Assembly: GCF_030435805.1 (NCBI RefSeq)
Contig: NC_081295.1
Coordinates: 124,471,501 to 124,535,500, forward strand
Direction: 5' to 3'
DNA: 64,000 bases
From: Mustela lutreola
Lineage: Eukaryota > Chordata > Mammalia > Carnivora > Mustelidae
Shown: positions 22,758 to 34,400 of the stretch, in pieces
Position numbering within the stretch: the first letter of the stretch is position 1
Layout: each line of letters starts with the position of its first letter
Made by a program: the position numbers and the translations under genes
Notes under the pieces: generated by a model
What the model was told of the DNA's origin: nothing
Seen by the model: only the letters and a program-made list of their open reading frames with translations
The model's database searches: none

Positions 22758-25110
22758 AATGGACAAATGACTATCACTGTGTTTGATGCCTCAAGAGGTT
22801 CATGTACAAAGTAGGTGAACTAAAACTGCATGTGGGAGTCAGGGCAGGCTCTTCTCAGGAAAATGGAGAGGAAAGAGAAGAAACCATATGTGTGAAGGGT
22901 CCAGTGGGTATGAGTTTGGCACATGTGAGAAAAGGCACAAAAAATCTGACGTAGTACTGTATCTCAGGGCACCAGGACAGCACTGGGGGAGTTGAGAGAG
23001 AAGGCCTGGACGCAGTTGCCTGGATTCAGGTTGAGAAGCCAGAGCGGCCCCACTAGAGAGCTTGAGGGCACAGAAGTCGCTAGGCAGGCACTGACTTGGC
23101 CAAGTCCATCTTTTAACAAGAAAGCTGTGGGAAGACAAAAGAAGATGGACTGTGGGGAGAGGAGTTAAGAAGGTTCTTCGTGGTCCATCCTTGTCATAAT
23201 TTCCACTAAAATAAAATATGCCTTTCTGGTCATGGACTACTCTGCATGCCAAAAGTATTAGGTAAGTCTCAGTTAGTATAAAGCGGGCCTGAGGGTGGTT
23301 CAGCCTCCCTGTACTTTGGGACCCCTCGTTTCTTTTCTGAACTGGGGACCCCTAGCTCCCAAGCAACCCCTTAGTTTAGGCTCCCAGGGGGAGCACTGCT
23401 CTGTCTGTTTCAGGGATACAGCAGTTACAGGAGCACACCCAAACAGTCAAGTTTCATGGTAAAGACCCAGAGGCCAGCCTCTGGTGTGAGGCTGGTAAAG
23501 ACCCAGCCTCCCCTTGTGAGCAATCCCCTTCCATGCTGGGTGGGATTTCCTGGGGGAAAAAACTGACCAATCGTCTGGGAAGGGAGACTGTCATGGATCG
23601 GTAGCGTCAGGGCCACCCCAGAGCCAGGATGACGGTGACATGAGGCTGAGACACTCCAGGGAATCCGTGAGGCCATGGAGAGAAAACATGAGGGAAGGCA
23701 GGGCTACAGTCTGCCTGGCCCAGCTTCCTCTTTCATGAGCTCATGGTCAAAGTCAGGCCAGGCAGGAGGGTGCCAGAGATTGAGTGAGTATGTTTTTTCC
23801 CTAACTTGGTTCTGAGTCACACAGGCACCTACCCTTCCCAGAAAACCGCTTCAGGGCTCACCCCCTGGCAGCCGGTCAAGCCCCAGACTAACACGCAAGA
23901 GAGCCAGGTGGGAGCTGGAGACCTGCCAACCGGGAGCACTCATTCCACCCCCAGAAGCCTCTCCCTACCTTCAAAGACTAAGGGCCTACAGCAGCTGCAT
24001 TAGAAGCAGGAGAGAGACTTAGTTTAACTTTTGAGAACCCAGGGGAGACGATGTTGAATCATGGGGCTGCAAAAGAGGGAGAAACATCAGAGAGCCTTTA
24101 ATCTAAGCACTTGGCTTTACAGATCAACTCATCCAGTAAATACAAGGTGTCTGAAAAGGCAGGACAAAGGGGGAAGTACTGCTTTTGTTGCACTTTCCCC
24201 TCCCCCACCACCCATATTGTGCTTTGAGTTAAATCGCATTCTCCAGTGCTGATATGGGAGCTATCTACACAGAGAGGCAAGCCTCTTCCCTTTTGAAGAG
24301 CTCTGGGACATTAATGGATTAAAGGGCCCTACATTTCCAGCCTTTTCAGGAAGCTGGTATTGATGGAGAAGCACAGCTTTAAGCACTGAATGTAGAGCAG
24401 TGAACAAGATGGATAAAGTCCTGTTCTCATGAAGGTATTACCCAGCAGGAAACTGAGGCCAAAGGGAGGAGCTACAACACTGGGTCCTGGGAGGCCAGAG
24501 CTGGCAGAACATCAGGAACATTGGGTCCCTTCTCAGCTCCCCACTCTCAGCAGCCTCCAGGGAATTTAGGTTGAGTTGAGCTGCGCCAGGAGGGGCCAAC
24601 CTGCGTCCCAAGGCAGGGGATACCATGTTCTCATGTGACCTTGCCCTGGTTCTCCAGGCATTCTTGCCTTCCTTTTGCATCAGGGAAAACCACCTGGGAC
24701 TGATCTTGACCCTGGTAAGGCCTGAATCGGTGTCTCTGACAGTCATTTATTAACTTGCTGCCAAGAACTCCCCACCCCACCCTACCACCGTGCCTCTGGC
24801 AAGAATTGTTCCAACTAGAATGATGTGCATGGGGCCAGGGGAATGTATTTAAAATCAGTCACATTGGCTGAACAAGAACTAGGAATGCAGAAGTCTTTGC
24901 TTCTTTGGAGAAAAGAAAAAGCCACAAAACCTGCCCTGAGATGGAGAGGGAGGGAAGGGGGGGTGGGGCAAGGGCTGAAAACAGAAATTCTATCTCCTGA
25001 TGAGCTTAGCACTTGGAGGCTATTTTGTCATCCTGGTTTCCTACTCCTGGATTAGCTCACTGTTGCCCACTGCTCCTCCGAAGCAGCCCCTCTTTGTATC
25101 ATCATAATCA
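22758..25110. other. Non-genic sequence, no recognised element
   Basis: Mostly unique sequence. About 24330-24450 resembles the unresolved old repeat (gcagtgaacaagatggataa). No exon, RNA or coding pattern can be supported. Confidence 0.45.
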
Positions 25111-25114
25111 TGGC

Positions 25115-25330
25115 CATCCCAGAAGAAGCACCTACTATGTGCCTAGGAGCAGTACCCTTGTATCCTCAATCCTCACAGTAACCTTAAAACCAATATGCCC
25201 ACTTTTCAATTGAGGAGACATTTTCAGAGGAGCTAAGTAGCTGGCCCAGTATCATGTACTTACTTAATAGGAAGCATAGCCGGAATTTAAACCCAGTTTC
25301 CTCTAATATCAGTGTCTCCTTTCTATCACA
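25115..25330 (-). repeat. MIR
   Basis: gcacctactatgtgcctagg, then tcctcacagtaaccttaaa and the tail tggcccagtatcatg mark a near full-length minus MIR. Confidence 0.7.
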
Positions 25331-25779
25331 AATCCATCTCAAGTCAACAAAGTTACTGAGTATCTACCAAATGACCAGATGCCACTGAGTTTCAGTTTCT
25401 ATTTCCCTGGGTCCCGTGACTCCAGCCCTCTACCTGTTTCCCATTTTCAAACGCTCCCATTTCCAAATATGCATCTCCTTCCCATTATCATTGTCCGCCA
25501 TTCTAGACTTTGGTCAGCAACGTAGCAGTACTCCAGGTGGGCCAGCAGGCACGACTCGCTCTTATGCCAGGGATTTACACAGAGTGAGGGTCAGTGCCTT
25601 GCCATCCATCATCTGCACAGTTAATCCCAATTTAATAGCAGATCCTCCTGAGCCCCAGTTGAGAATCCCCTGCCTCCTCTTTGGAGAGGAAGCATGGTGG
25701 GGAGGGGGGAGCCTCTGAAAGGACACAGCTGGACAAACAGACACCTCTGAGGGTGAGGGATAGCTGCTCAGAGGAGATG

Positions 25780-26010
25780 GATTTAAGAATATTTATTAAC
25801 CCCCTACTAGGTGAAAGGCCAAGTACTGGAGATACCACTGAGATATCATGAGAAAAAGAGCAGATGTGGTCCTGTACGTTTATGGAGATTATATTCCAGT
25901 GGGGAGAGACAAACAACAACAAAAAGTAAACAAATACATAAAATGATCCTCCACATAGCAAGTGTCGTAAGAAAATGAACAAGGGGTTAAGAAAGAGGTT
26001 GGTGGGAGGT
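25780..26010. repeat. Old interspersed repeat of unresolved family
   Basis: taccactgagatatcatgag, ttatattccagtggggag, agacaaacaacaacaaaaag; same family as the 7950 and 35155 fragments. Confidence 0.45.
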
Positions 26011-27379
26011 CAAGATCTCAGGTCAAATGAGAGAAAGGAAGGATCATAGCAATCTTGGGGGAGAGGGGAAGGAAATGAGGAGCAGTGAGAGCAGTGAAAT
26101 GGAAAGGGGCCAACAGCCTGTTTCCCTAGGATGAGGGCAGTGAGAACTGGTCCAGCTGCCCTTCTCGCCCCCGGCCTTTTCTGGCCTTAACTCATCCCCC
26201 AGCACTCACCACCCCCTTTCCTTGGCTTAATGATTCACTCCCAACCTTTCTCTAGCTTCCCGTATGGTAGGGAAGGGGTGAAGCAGAGCCATGGGTCTCT
26301 GAGGGTAGCAAGAACAGAGATGAGACTGATGGAGAAGGAATGGCGAGTAGTCTTAATTTCCTGGTTCTTCTCTGTCCCATTCTGGTCTTGACACAAAGAA
26401 AGGTCTCTCTGAGCCAGGAGGACGGTAAAGTTAACTAGGTCCAGCTAGAGGCCCAGATTCCAGATGGGGGAGGTAGTGGTGAAACAAGATCCTGACATCC
26501 CTCTTCATTTCCCCTCCCCTGCCAAATGCCCTGGAGAAATTTTCCATCATAAACAAGTGGTGCATTCCTGACCTTGGGTGCCCCCACCGCCTCCCACTAA
26601 GCCATTTTCTTCCATCATCACTATCTCCCCCACCCCCAATTCATATCTGTGTGAGCATGTAGGTAGGCCCAGCCACACATGCAAGTAGTCATGGATTCAT
26701 TTGTAGTGTGCGGTTGCCTTGAAATAAGGGTGTAGCTAGGTGTGCAGGCTCCCTGCCTGGGTGTAAAAATGATGAGGATGGCAGGTGTGAAAGGCAGGTA
26801 CAGGAAGGGGGTGTGTCTCTGTAGAGGAGGTGTGTTTTATGCTGGTCAGAGAGAGGTATGCAACACATGAGTTTAGACAGCAGTAATGGGTATAAAATAA
26901 AGCGACACAGAGGCCCAGGAAGCAGTTGTGTATGCAGAAATGATGTATCTATTGGAGCCCAAAGGTGGGGATGTCCCTAACTACATCCCATACATCCTTG
27001 CTTGAGACATGCCACTAGGTGTTCCTCTTTTGGTGTGTGCATAAGGATAGTCCCAGCTGTTCTTAAGATGCTATAAATTTGTATGTAGGGTTTGAAAGAG
27101 TGTCTCCATGTCTCAAAGCTTTGGGTGACCCAGCCAGGCTGTGAATACTATATGTGCAGGTAGAGTTCTGCATTTTCAGCTTTCATTTACAAGACTATTG
27201 AGCAACTACTACAGGTAAGGTTCTGGGCTGGGTTTCATGCAAGGCGCAGAGAGACGTGTGACACAGCCTGCAATGGAAGGGATCATTGCACTCTGCGAGC
27301 AGCAGGCATAACATGATCCAGAGTAAAGACCTGAGCCAGATGCCTTTCAAATCCCTAGAGTCAGCCTTGATGCCTTCAT
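26011..27379. other. Non-genic sequence, no recognised element
   Basis: Unique sequence 2-3 kb upstream of IER3. It could hold IER3 enhancers, but no specific site is convincing. Confidence 0.4.
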
Positions 27380-27960
27380 GCCCTTACTGTCAGCACCCCA
27401 TTCTTCACACTCCCAGGTTCTAACGATTCCCATCTCATTACCAAACAGCTATGGTCTTATGGTAGGACTGTCTCTTACTGCCATCTCTCCTCTTGGTTCC
27501 CTCTTCCACTGCTCATCTCAAGCCCTTGTTACCTTCCACCTAAACCTTTCCAACAACCTCCTATCCCCTGGCTCAGTGTCTCCTCATCCAGGGCACACTT
27601 GTCATCCTACTTAGTTTCCAACTACCCTCCTTTTATCCTTCCATGACCCAACAGAATCCAGAATCTTGAGTTAAACTCAATCTCCTGGCCTGGACCTCCA
27701 GCTAAGCTCTCCCCACTCAGCCCACCTCCTTTCCAGAATCATTACTTCCCACTACTCCTTTACAGGAAACTTACTGTAAGATTGTTTTTCTTGTGATTCC
27801 CCAAACACATCCTGTACTTTTCCAGCCCAAGGTCTTTGCTGATTCCATTCTCTTCCTCACAGTCATCTTCCACATCTAACTCTGTGGTACCCCACCCACT
27901 GTTCAAAGTCATCTCCAATGCCACTCTTCTATGAAGCCTCGCCTTATTGATTAGATAGAT
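27380..27960 (+). repeat. LINE-2 remnant
   Basis: L2 3' pattern: cctggacctccagctaagct, ccaaggtctttgctgattcc, ccaatgccactcttctatga. Confidence 0.6.
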
Positions 27961-29194
27961 GGGAACACTAGTTCTTTTGGGTCTCCCCTTTATAGTTGGT
28001 GTTCAGTTTCTTTAAGACCCTCAAGAGAGTTCGAGGTGCCGGCTGTGTCTGGCTGGCCTCACTCAGCAGCCCATACACAGAAACCAACCTCAGTACTTTC
28101 AACAAGACCTTTAACAGTAAATGCTCAAAGGATGTTAAACTGTGAGTCCATGAGCAGCTGTCTCTAAGGCAGTTATGAAAGGGACAAATCTGGGTAACTG
28201 GGTAATCTGGGTAACTACTAACCTCTTGCCTTTGTTTTGTGGCAGCAGCCTTACGTGAGCATTTCTGCACACATCTGCGCAGGCAGCTTTCTTGTGTTGC
28301 CCCTGCAAAGTCTCTGCACCTTTGTTCCAGTATGTGCATGGTAAAGGGGAGAAGATAGGCCACCGCAAAAGGTTCCACTTGGGCATGTGAGTTATTTTGA
28401 GCTGGTGGCAATCAAAAACCCAGCAGACTCAGGAACAGCGTTTTGCCTCTCTTCTTTGCCTAAAAGAGTTTAGATAGGGGACTGAACTGCAAAGACGGCT
28501 ATTACCAGAAGATAACTATCTGATGGTCCTACCCGCTTTGGCAGGGCAAACTTCTGACTTCCAAACATCCCCTCTTCTTATCTTCCCCTGAATTGGCCTC
28601 CTTCCATTCTTTAGCTCCAGAGGGCTTACGAACCTCAATTGCCTTTAAATCTCAAGGCTTCCTCGGTTCCTGAAGTAATTAAATCTGTTTTTCTCCTGTT
28701 AACTTACATCAATTTAATTGTTAGACCAACCAGTGAAGGTAGAAGGAAAGAAAGGATGATTTTTCTGCCCCTACAATGTGGTGTGTGCTGGGGCAGGCAG
28801 CATCATGTCTTGTGTGTACTAGCATGTTCATTTCTCTGTCTTTTTGGCTATTTCTGTGATGACTTTCCTCTTGTGTGTGTGCGTGCGTGTGTGTGTGTGT
28901 TGTTCTATGTGTATCTACAAGTATATGAATGTGCGTGTGTAGCTGTAATTCATTGGCTTTGCTGGGTCGCTGCTCCCAGCATGGCCAGATTTCTTTATGT
29001 CAGTCCTCCTACCTCCCCAGAGATGGGGCCAGTGGCCTAACCACCTCCTAAGCTATCTGCTGGCTGCTCTCCAGCCCCCACATGCCCTGACATGGGCCTG
29101 CAGCCCGGGATCTCACCCATCCCACTCACAACTCACACGCTCACAACGCACACATGGGCGCCTAGTTTGCACAGGCCACGTCGCCGCCCCCTCT
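27961..29194. other. IER3 upstream region
   Basis: Unique sequence with a GT microsatellite at 28872-28900. Open frames of 133-147 codons occur but lack any recognisable domain. Confidence 0.45.
28872..28900. repeat. (GT)n microsatellite about 450 bp upstream of IER3
   Basis: Imperfect TG/CG dinucleotides (tgtgtgtgtgcgtgcgtgtg and on). Confidence 0.9.
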
Positions 29195-29353
29195 CATTGT
29201 TTAACCGTCGGAATTTCCAGCTTGCTCTGGCCACCACTCCCAGCAGCGGGTGGAGTTGAGAAGGCCCCGCCCAATACTGGAGCGCACAAAATCTGCTCCG
29301 CAATGCTGTAGGTCCGCATTCGGCCTTCGGCCTTCCGTTTCGCTCTGTCCGCC
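29195..29353 (+). promoter_or_regulatory. IER3: IER3 proximal promoter and 5' UTR
   Basis: GC-rich sequence directly before the IER3 start codon. An NF-kB-like core GGAATTTCC lies at 29210-29218, a GC box (gccccgccc) at 29264-29272 and an adjacent CCAAT at 29271-29275. I see no convincing TATA box. IER3 is known to be NF-kB-responsive, so the kappa-B-like site is plausible but unproven. The transcription start is not determined; it should fall in roughly the last 70 bp. Confidence 0.6.
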
Positions 29354-29916
29354 ATGTGTCACTCTCGCAGCTCCCTCCCCACTATGACAGTCCTGCGGGC
29401 CCCGACCCCCGTCTCCACCAGCCCCGGACCCCGGCGGGGCTCTGGTCCTGAGATCTTCACCTTCGACCCTCTCCCGGAGCCTGCGGTGGCTCCTGCCGCG
29501 CGCATCAGCGCCTCCCGCGGGCATCGGAAGCGCAGCCGTCGGGTCCTCTACCCACGAGTGGTGAGTGTCGTGGAAGTGGGCACCCGGAGGGGCAGGGGGA
29601 ACGGCCGGACGCCGGGGTCCTCAGCTAATCTGTCGCCTTTGTTGTCTCTCTTCAGGTCCGGCGCCAGCTGCCAGTCGAGGATCCGAACCCTGCGAAAAGG
29701 CTCCTTTTTCTCCTGCTCGCCGTCATCTTCTGCCAGATCCTGATGGCTGAAGAGAGTGTGCCGGCACCGCTGGCTCCGGAGGACGCCCCCAACGGTGCAT
29801 CCCCCGCGCCCACCCCGGTGCCTCCGGTCCTTGAGCCCCTTAATCTGACCTCTGAGCCCTCGGACTACACTCTGGACCTCAGCACTTTCCTACAGCAACA
29901 CCCGGCCGCCTTCTAA
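29354..29916 (+). CDS. IER3: IER3 (IEX-1), radiation-inducible immediate-early response protein, complete, two exons
   Basis: Coding exons are 29354-29560 and 29656-29916, joined across a 95-bp GT-AG intron, giving 155 residues (human about 156). The start MCHSRS matches the human start. Visible parts are the ERK-docking stretch FTFDPLPEP (about residues 36-44), a basic patch RGHRKRSRR, a hydrophobic segment [15 protein letters not shown] (about 83-97) that is the proposed membrane-anchor-like region, and the conserved C terminus [11 protein letters not shown]. The family is known as an early-response protein that binds ERK and PP2A-B56 subunits and modulates NF-kB signalling and apoptosis. 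It is induced by radiation, TNF and growth factors. The next gene downstream on the same strand is FLOT1, as expected for the MHC class I block. The splice junction restores YPRVVRRQLP exactly. Identity is certain; function is by homology. Confidence 0.97.
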
Positions 29917-30114
29917 ACGGGACCTCTCCCCACATCCCCCCACCCAAAAGAATCCGAAAAAACAAAGAAACACCAGGTGTACCTGGTGCGCGAGAGCGTA
30001 TCCCAAACTGGGACTTCCGAGGCAACTTAAAATCAAAGCACTGCAGCGGAGAAGCCAGCCCGAGCCCGGGATGAAGAGCACCGACACTCCCGGGCAGGCC
30101 GCGTGGGGAAGAGC

Positions 30115-30225
30115 GTCATTTATTTATTTCTCAGCGATTCTAATTAATATTTATATGTATTTATGTATGTCCCCCTAGGTGATGGAGGGGTGTATGTAAT
30201 ATTTATTTTAACTTATGCTGGGGTG
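30115..30225 (+). promoter_or_regulatory. IER3: AU-rich elements in the IER3 3' UTR
   Basis: A cluster of ATTTA pentamers in the 3' UTR: overlapping ATTTATTTATTT near 30118-30130 and further ATTTA cores near 30150, 30160 and 30200. Such elements mark short-lived immediate-early mRNAs. The surrounding 3' UTR is otherwise GC-rich, so the block stands out. Confidence 0.7.
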
Positions 30226-30584
30226 TGAGATGTGCCTCCCTGCTGAAAACGCAGAACTCTTTTGGTAATTTGTTGAGTTTTGGCAAAGGTGGAGGCTGGG
30301 CGCTTTGGTTCTCCTCGAGAACCAAGGTGGAGGTCCTGGATCTGGGAGAGTGCCCGGACAAAGAGTCAACGATGGTGGCAGGTCGTAGGTTTTAGGGGCT
30401 GGTATTCCGTCTTACAGGATTTCAACTCCCTAGATCTACTGTGTGAGGCTTTGACGGACCACCGGGGTTAAGTTCCTCTGCCTTCAATCTTCTCGAAGTT
30501 GCCCCCAAGGGGTGGCTAAGGTGTCGAAGGTCGGTGGGCTGTCAGCGGGCGGCTGTGGGTCGCCCGGTATGTTCTGTGAACACA

Positions 30585-30590
30585 AATAAA
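30585..30590 (+). terminator. IER3: IER3 polyadenylation signal
   Basis: Canonical AATAAA about 670 bp after the IER3 stop, followed by GT-rich sequence (tcggtttactgtcagtag). Cleavage is expected near 30605-30615. The CpG island of the next gene begins about 30 bp later. Confidence 0.8.
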
Positions 30591-30639
30591 GTCGGTTTAC
30601 TGTCAGTAGTCATCTGAGTGTACGAATCTTTGTTAGCGG

Positions 30640-31260
30640 CGATTCCCCAGCCCTCCCCGCCTTCCGGCACCAAGGGCGGGCTGGAGGAGCTGGGGCCACG
30701 TCCTCCGCAGGCGCTCCGCCCCGGGTGACCGGATGCAGTCTTTCGTTGCCCCGTGTGCGGTTTTCCTAGTTACCGCGGGGCAAATCAGAGATGAGGCAAT
30801 CTCCCCAGCCCGGGTTGCAGGCCCACGGAGGTCACGTCCCGCTTCCCGGGGCGGAGCTCCAGCCCGAGGAAGGACGGCGGCAGGCGGGCATCCAGCGCAA
30901 GCGCGCCGTGCTGGGAAAGGGGCGGGCCGCGGCGGGGCGGGGTCGCGTCTGCCGCGGCAACCGGGTGCGGCCGAGTGAGGGGCGCGAGCGCGGGCGCCGC
31001 TGGCTGGAAGGCAGTTCCCCGGGACCGCTGCTCGGTTCCTGAATCCGCTGCGCGCCCCTGCTCGGTTCCTGAATCCGCTGCGCGCCCCGGCCCGGCCACC
31101 GCCAGCGTACGGAAAGGTGGGTGGGAAGGCGAGATGGAGTCGCTCCGCGGAGGAGCAGGGAGGGTGGCGCAAGGTTTGGGGGCCTTAAAGCGCGAGAGAG
31201 CTTTATCACCGGAGCCAGAAACTGCCTCACCGTAGGCGGGACGGGGCAGGGGTAAGGGAG
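30640..31260 (+). promoter_or_regulatory. FLOT1: CpG island and probable promoter/untranslated exon 1 of FLOT1
   Basis: Dense CpG and GC-rich sequence between the IER3 poly(A) signal and the first coding exon of FLOT1. A good splice donor (aaag/gtgggt) at 31116/31117 could end an untranslated exon 1. The acceptor of the first coding exon follows a polypyrimidine tract at 31449. It includes an exact 30-bp tandem duplication at 31028-31087. The transcription start cannot be fixed from sequence alone. Confidence 0.65.
31028..31087. repeat. Exact 30-bp tandem duplication in the FLOT1 CpG island
   Basis: Two identical, directly adjacent 30-bp units at 31028-31057 and 31058-31087, each starting ctgctcggttcctgaatccg. 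They lie just upstream of the inferred exon 1 donor, so they may fall inside the 5' UTR. Confidence 0.95.
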
Positions 31261-31463
31261 TGGCTGTAAACCGGCGAAGGGGAGGGAGTCTCTGGGATCT
31301 GTGGGATTGAATAGGCAAATGCCTTAGCGGAAAGGTGCGGAAGGGACTGGGCCCTGGTGGCTGGAGATTGGGCGAGACTGACGGGAAAGGGAGAATATTC
31401 ACTCCTGTGGACCCCCGCCCGCAAAGGCTTCCTTTTTTTTCCCCCCCAGCTCCAGCCTGAGCC

Positions 31464-34400
31464 ATGTTTTTCACTTGTGGCCCAAATGAGGCCATGGTGG
31501 TCTCCGGTAAGTAATGTTCTTTTCTCAGCCAGTGGCCCCCAAACCCTTGCGGGTCTGGATTCTACCCTTCTCCCTACCAGGTCCCCAGGCGCGGGCCTCT
31601 GTCCCTCCCACCCCCAGCGCCGGCTGCAAGCCACCCACTTGTGATTCCCAGTGCTGCCCTTCCAAGGCCCAAACTGCCTCCGCCCCGGCTCCCAGATTTC
31701 CCTGTGGGGCTTATTCCCGCCCCTCACTCCAGTTTTTCAGTCTTCCATATTCTAGCCCTACCCCTGGTGCTGCAGTTTACTGCCCTCTCACCTTGCAGGC
31801 TTCTGCCGAAGCCCCCCAGTCATGGTGGCTGGAGGACGTGTCTTTGTCCTGCCCTGCATCCAGCAAATCCAGAGGTAGGTAGAAAAAGAACCAGGGAAGG
31901 GAAACCCCAGTTTTCTCGTTTCTTTTTTTCTTACTGTCCACTCTTCCTTTTTCCCATAGGATCTCTCTCAACACACTGACCCTCAATGTCAAGAGTGAAA
32001 AGGTTTACACTCGTCATGGGGTCCCCATCTCAGTCACTGGCATTGCCCAGGTGAGGCTTTCAGAGCCTTTACCCACCCGGAGTCCATTCCTTCATCACCT
32101 TCTTTGTGCCCAGACATTGAGAATCTTCTCATCATGGCCTTCCCAACCTCTGACTGCAGAGAAATGTCTCTGCTAAATCTCACCTTCTCCAGGGACTCCC
32201 CAAGGACTTGACTCTTCCATTCTCTTCCTGCTTCCTACCTGGCTTTATGAGACCTTCACCACACTTTCCCTATCCCTACTCTGGTTACAGGTGAAAATCC
32301 AGGGGCAGAACAAGGAGATGTTGGCAGCTGCCTGCCAGATGTTCCTGGGGAAGACGGAAGCTGAGATTGCCCACATTGCACTGGAGACTCTGGAGGGCCA
32401 CCAGAGAGCTATCATGGCTCACATGACTGTGGAGGTGGGCTTGAGGGCAGGGAAAGATCTGGAAGAGATATCAGAGTGAGTGGCACAAGGACCCGGCTAG
32501 TCTGTGGGAGACAGTATCTGGAGGACTGAGAGCTTAAGTTCCTCCTTCCCACCATTTTGTTACCCTAGGAAATCTATAAGGACAGACAGAAATTTTCAGA
32601 GCAAGTTTTCAAAGTGGCCTCCTCAGACCTGGTCAACATGGGCATCAGTGTGGTTAGCTACACCCTGAAGGACATTCATGATGATCAGGTAAACAAACTT
32701 GGGTGGCTGATTCTCTTCTCTCCAGTTCCCTGCTCCCATCTCTTAAATCCTCCCAAGGATTCTGATTGCTGCTTCTCTCTCACAGGACTATTTACACTCC
32801 TTAGGGAAGGCTAGAACAGCTCAAGTCCAAAAAGATGCTCGGATTGGGGAGGCAGAAGCCAAAAGAGATGCTGGGATCCGGGTGAGATAGATTCTACTTG
32901 GGGGATCACTTGGTCCCAATGGTTTTCTTGGGCGTGCAGTGGGAGACGGGATGGAAGGGGCACAACTGAGTGAGGGCTCGTAGAGCTGGGTTGGCAGAGG
33001 AAATAGATGAGGCACATGCAGGGGAGACTGGTGAGGAGCAGGCTGTCCCCCCTGGGGCCTTCCTGTCCCTACTCTAACTTCCTCCCTGATCTCTGTGTGG
33101 ACAGGAAGCCAAAGCTAAGCAGGAGAAGGTGTCTGCCCAGTACCTGAGTGAGATCGAGATGGCCAAGGCACAGAGAGACTATGAGCTAAAGAAGGCCACA
33201 TATGACATCGAGGTCAATACCCGCCGCGCACAGGCTGACCTCGCCTATCAGCTTCAGGTCAGAGCTCTCACACTGGGCAGTTCATTCCTCTGAAGCCATC
33301 CATCTTAGGCCATCACACTTTCTCATATTCTAACTCTGATCCCTTTATTCTGGCTCTACATTTCTGACCCAACTCCTCCATACGATGATTTGAAAGACCC
33401 AAGCATTTCAGTTGAAAAGCAAAGTAAAGGCCAAGAATGGATATGGTCAGTAGGATGTGATCATATGTTTCGGCAGATTGTCCCCTGGGGAATGGCACCT
33501 GGATGGGTAGGTGAAGCGAGCTAACATCCAGCCCATTCTCCACACTCACTGTGCTGTGCATTCCCACACAGGTGAGTTGTTGCCGCATCCACCCAGGGGA
33601 GGGGGCCTGTTTTTCTGATTTTTTACGTGCTCACAACAGCCCTGGTGATCGGAGAAGGGCATAAGGAAGGAAAACATGGACTTGGCTTTGCATTCTGCAA
33701 AGTGAGATAGGGGCAGCCCTTGATACTACACGGAGGCATGGTCAGTCCTCTTTGCTTGCAGATTCTGTATTTGAGAATGGGCCTACTCACTAAAATTTAC
33801 TGGTAATCCCAGAAGCAGTCCTCGTGGCACCTTTGTGATCATTTGCAGACATGCACAGAGCAATGAAGAATTTGAGTTGCCTGGTGGTGCAGTTGAGGCT
33901 GAACAAGATATTTTGCCTTCTTGTTTCAGCTCTCATAATGCAAACAGTGTCATTTTCATAGTATATTCACTGCTACATTTTTTGCATTCTTGTACTCTTT
34001 GTTGGTGGTTTTGCTCTTTAAAATGGTCCCCAAGCATGCTACTAAAGTGCTAAGTGTTCCTGAGTGCAAGGAGACTGTGATATGCCTTACAGAGAAATTG
34101 CATGTGTTGGATAAGCTTCTTTCAGGCATGAGTTATAGTGCTGTCAGCAATAACTTCATTGTTAATGAGTATGTATATTATATAAGGTATCTTTAAACAG
34201 AAACACATATATAGCAAGCATATATAGTGCTTTGTCGTGAACAGGGGATCACAGGAACCTAACGGTATGTTTCCCCTAACAAGAAAATAAGTATTTGCTA
34301 ATTCGGTATTCATGGCTACTTTATAGACCAGATCTACTGTGAATAATGGGAGTCAACTGTACTTTGAGACCTTTACCCAAAGGATAGCAATGTTATGAAA

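Noticed and set aside
22839-23252. 137-codon minus open frame
   Set aside because: No domain or family resemblance, and no exon signals.
27968-28411. 147-codon minus open frame upstream of IER3
   Set aside because: No recognisable domain, no splice or promoter context and no homology that I know. Most likely chance.
28639-29040. 133-codon plus open frame upstream of IER3
   Set aside because: It runs through a GT microsatellite and encodes low-complexity Val/Cys/Tyr text.
29078-29098. Two CATG cores at p53-site spacing upstream of IER3
   Set aside because: At least five mismatches to the two-half-site consensus, so too weak to call.
30633-31495. Long overlapping open frames (up to 236 codons) in the FLOT1 CpG island
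   Set aside because: GC-rich islands lack stop codons by composition. The product is Pro/Ala/Arg low-complexity.
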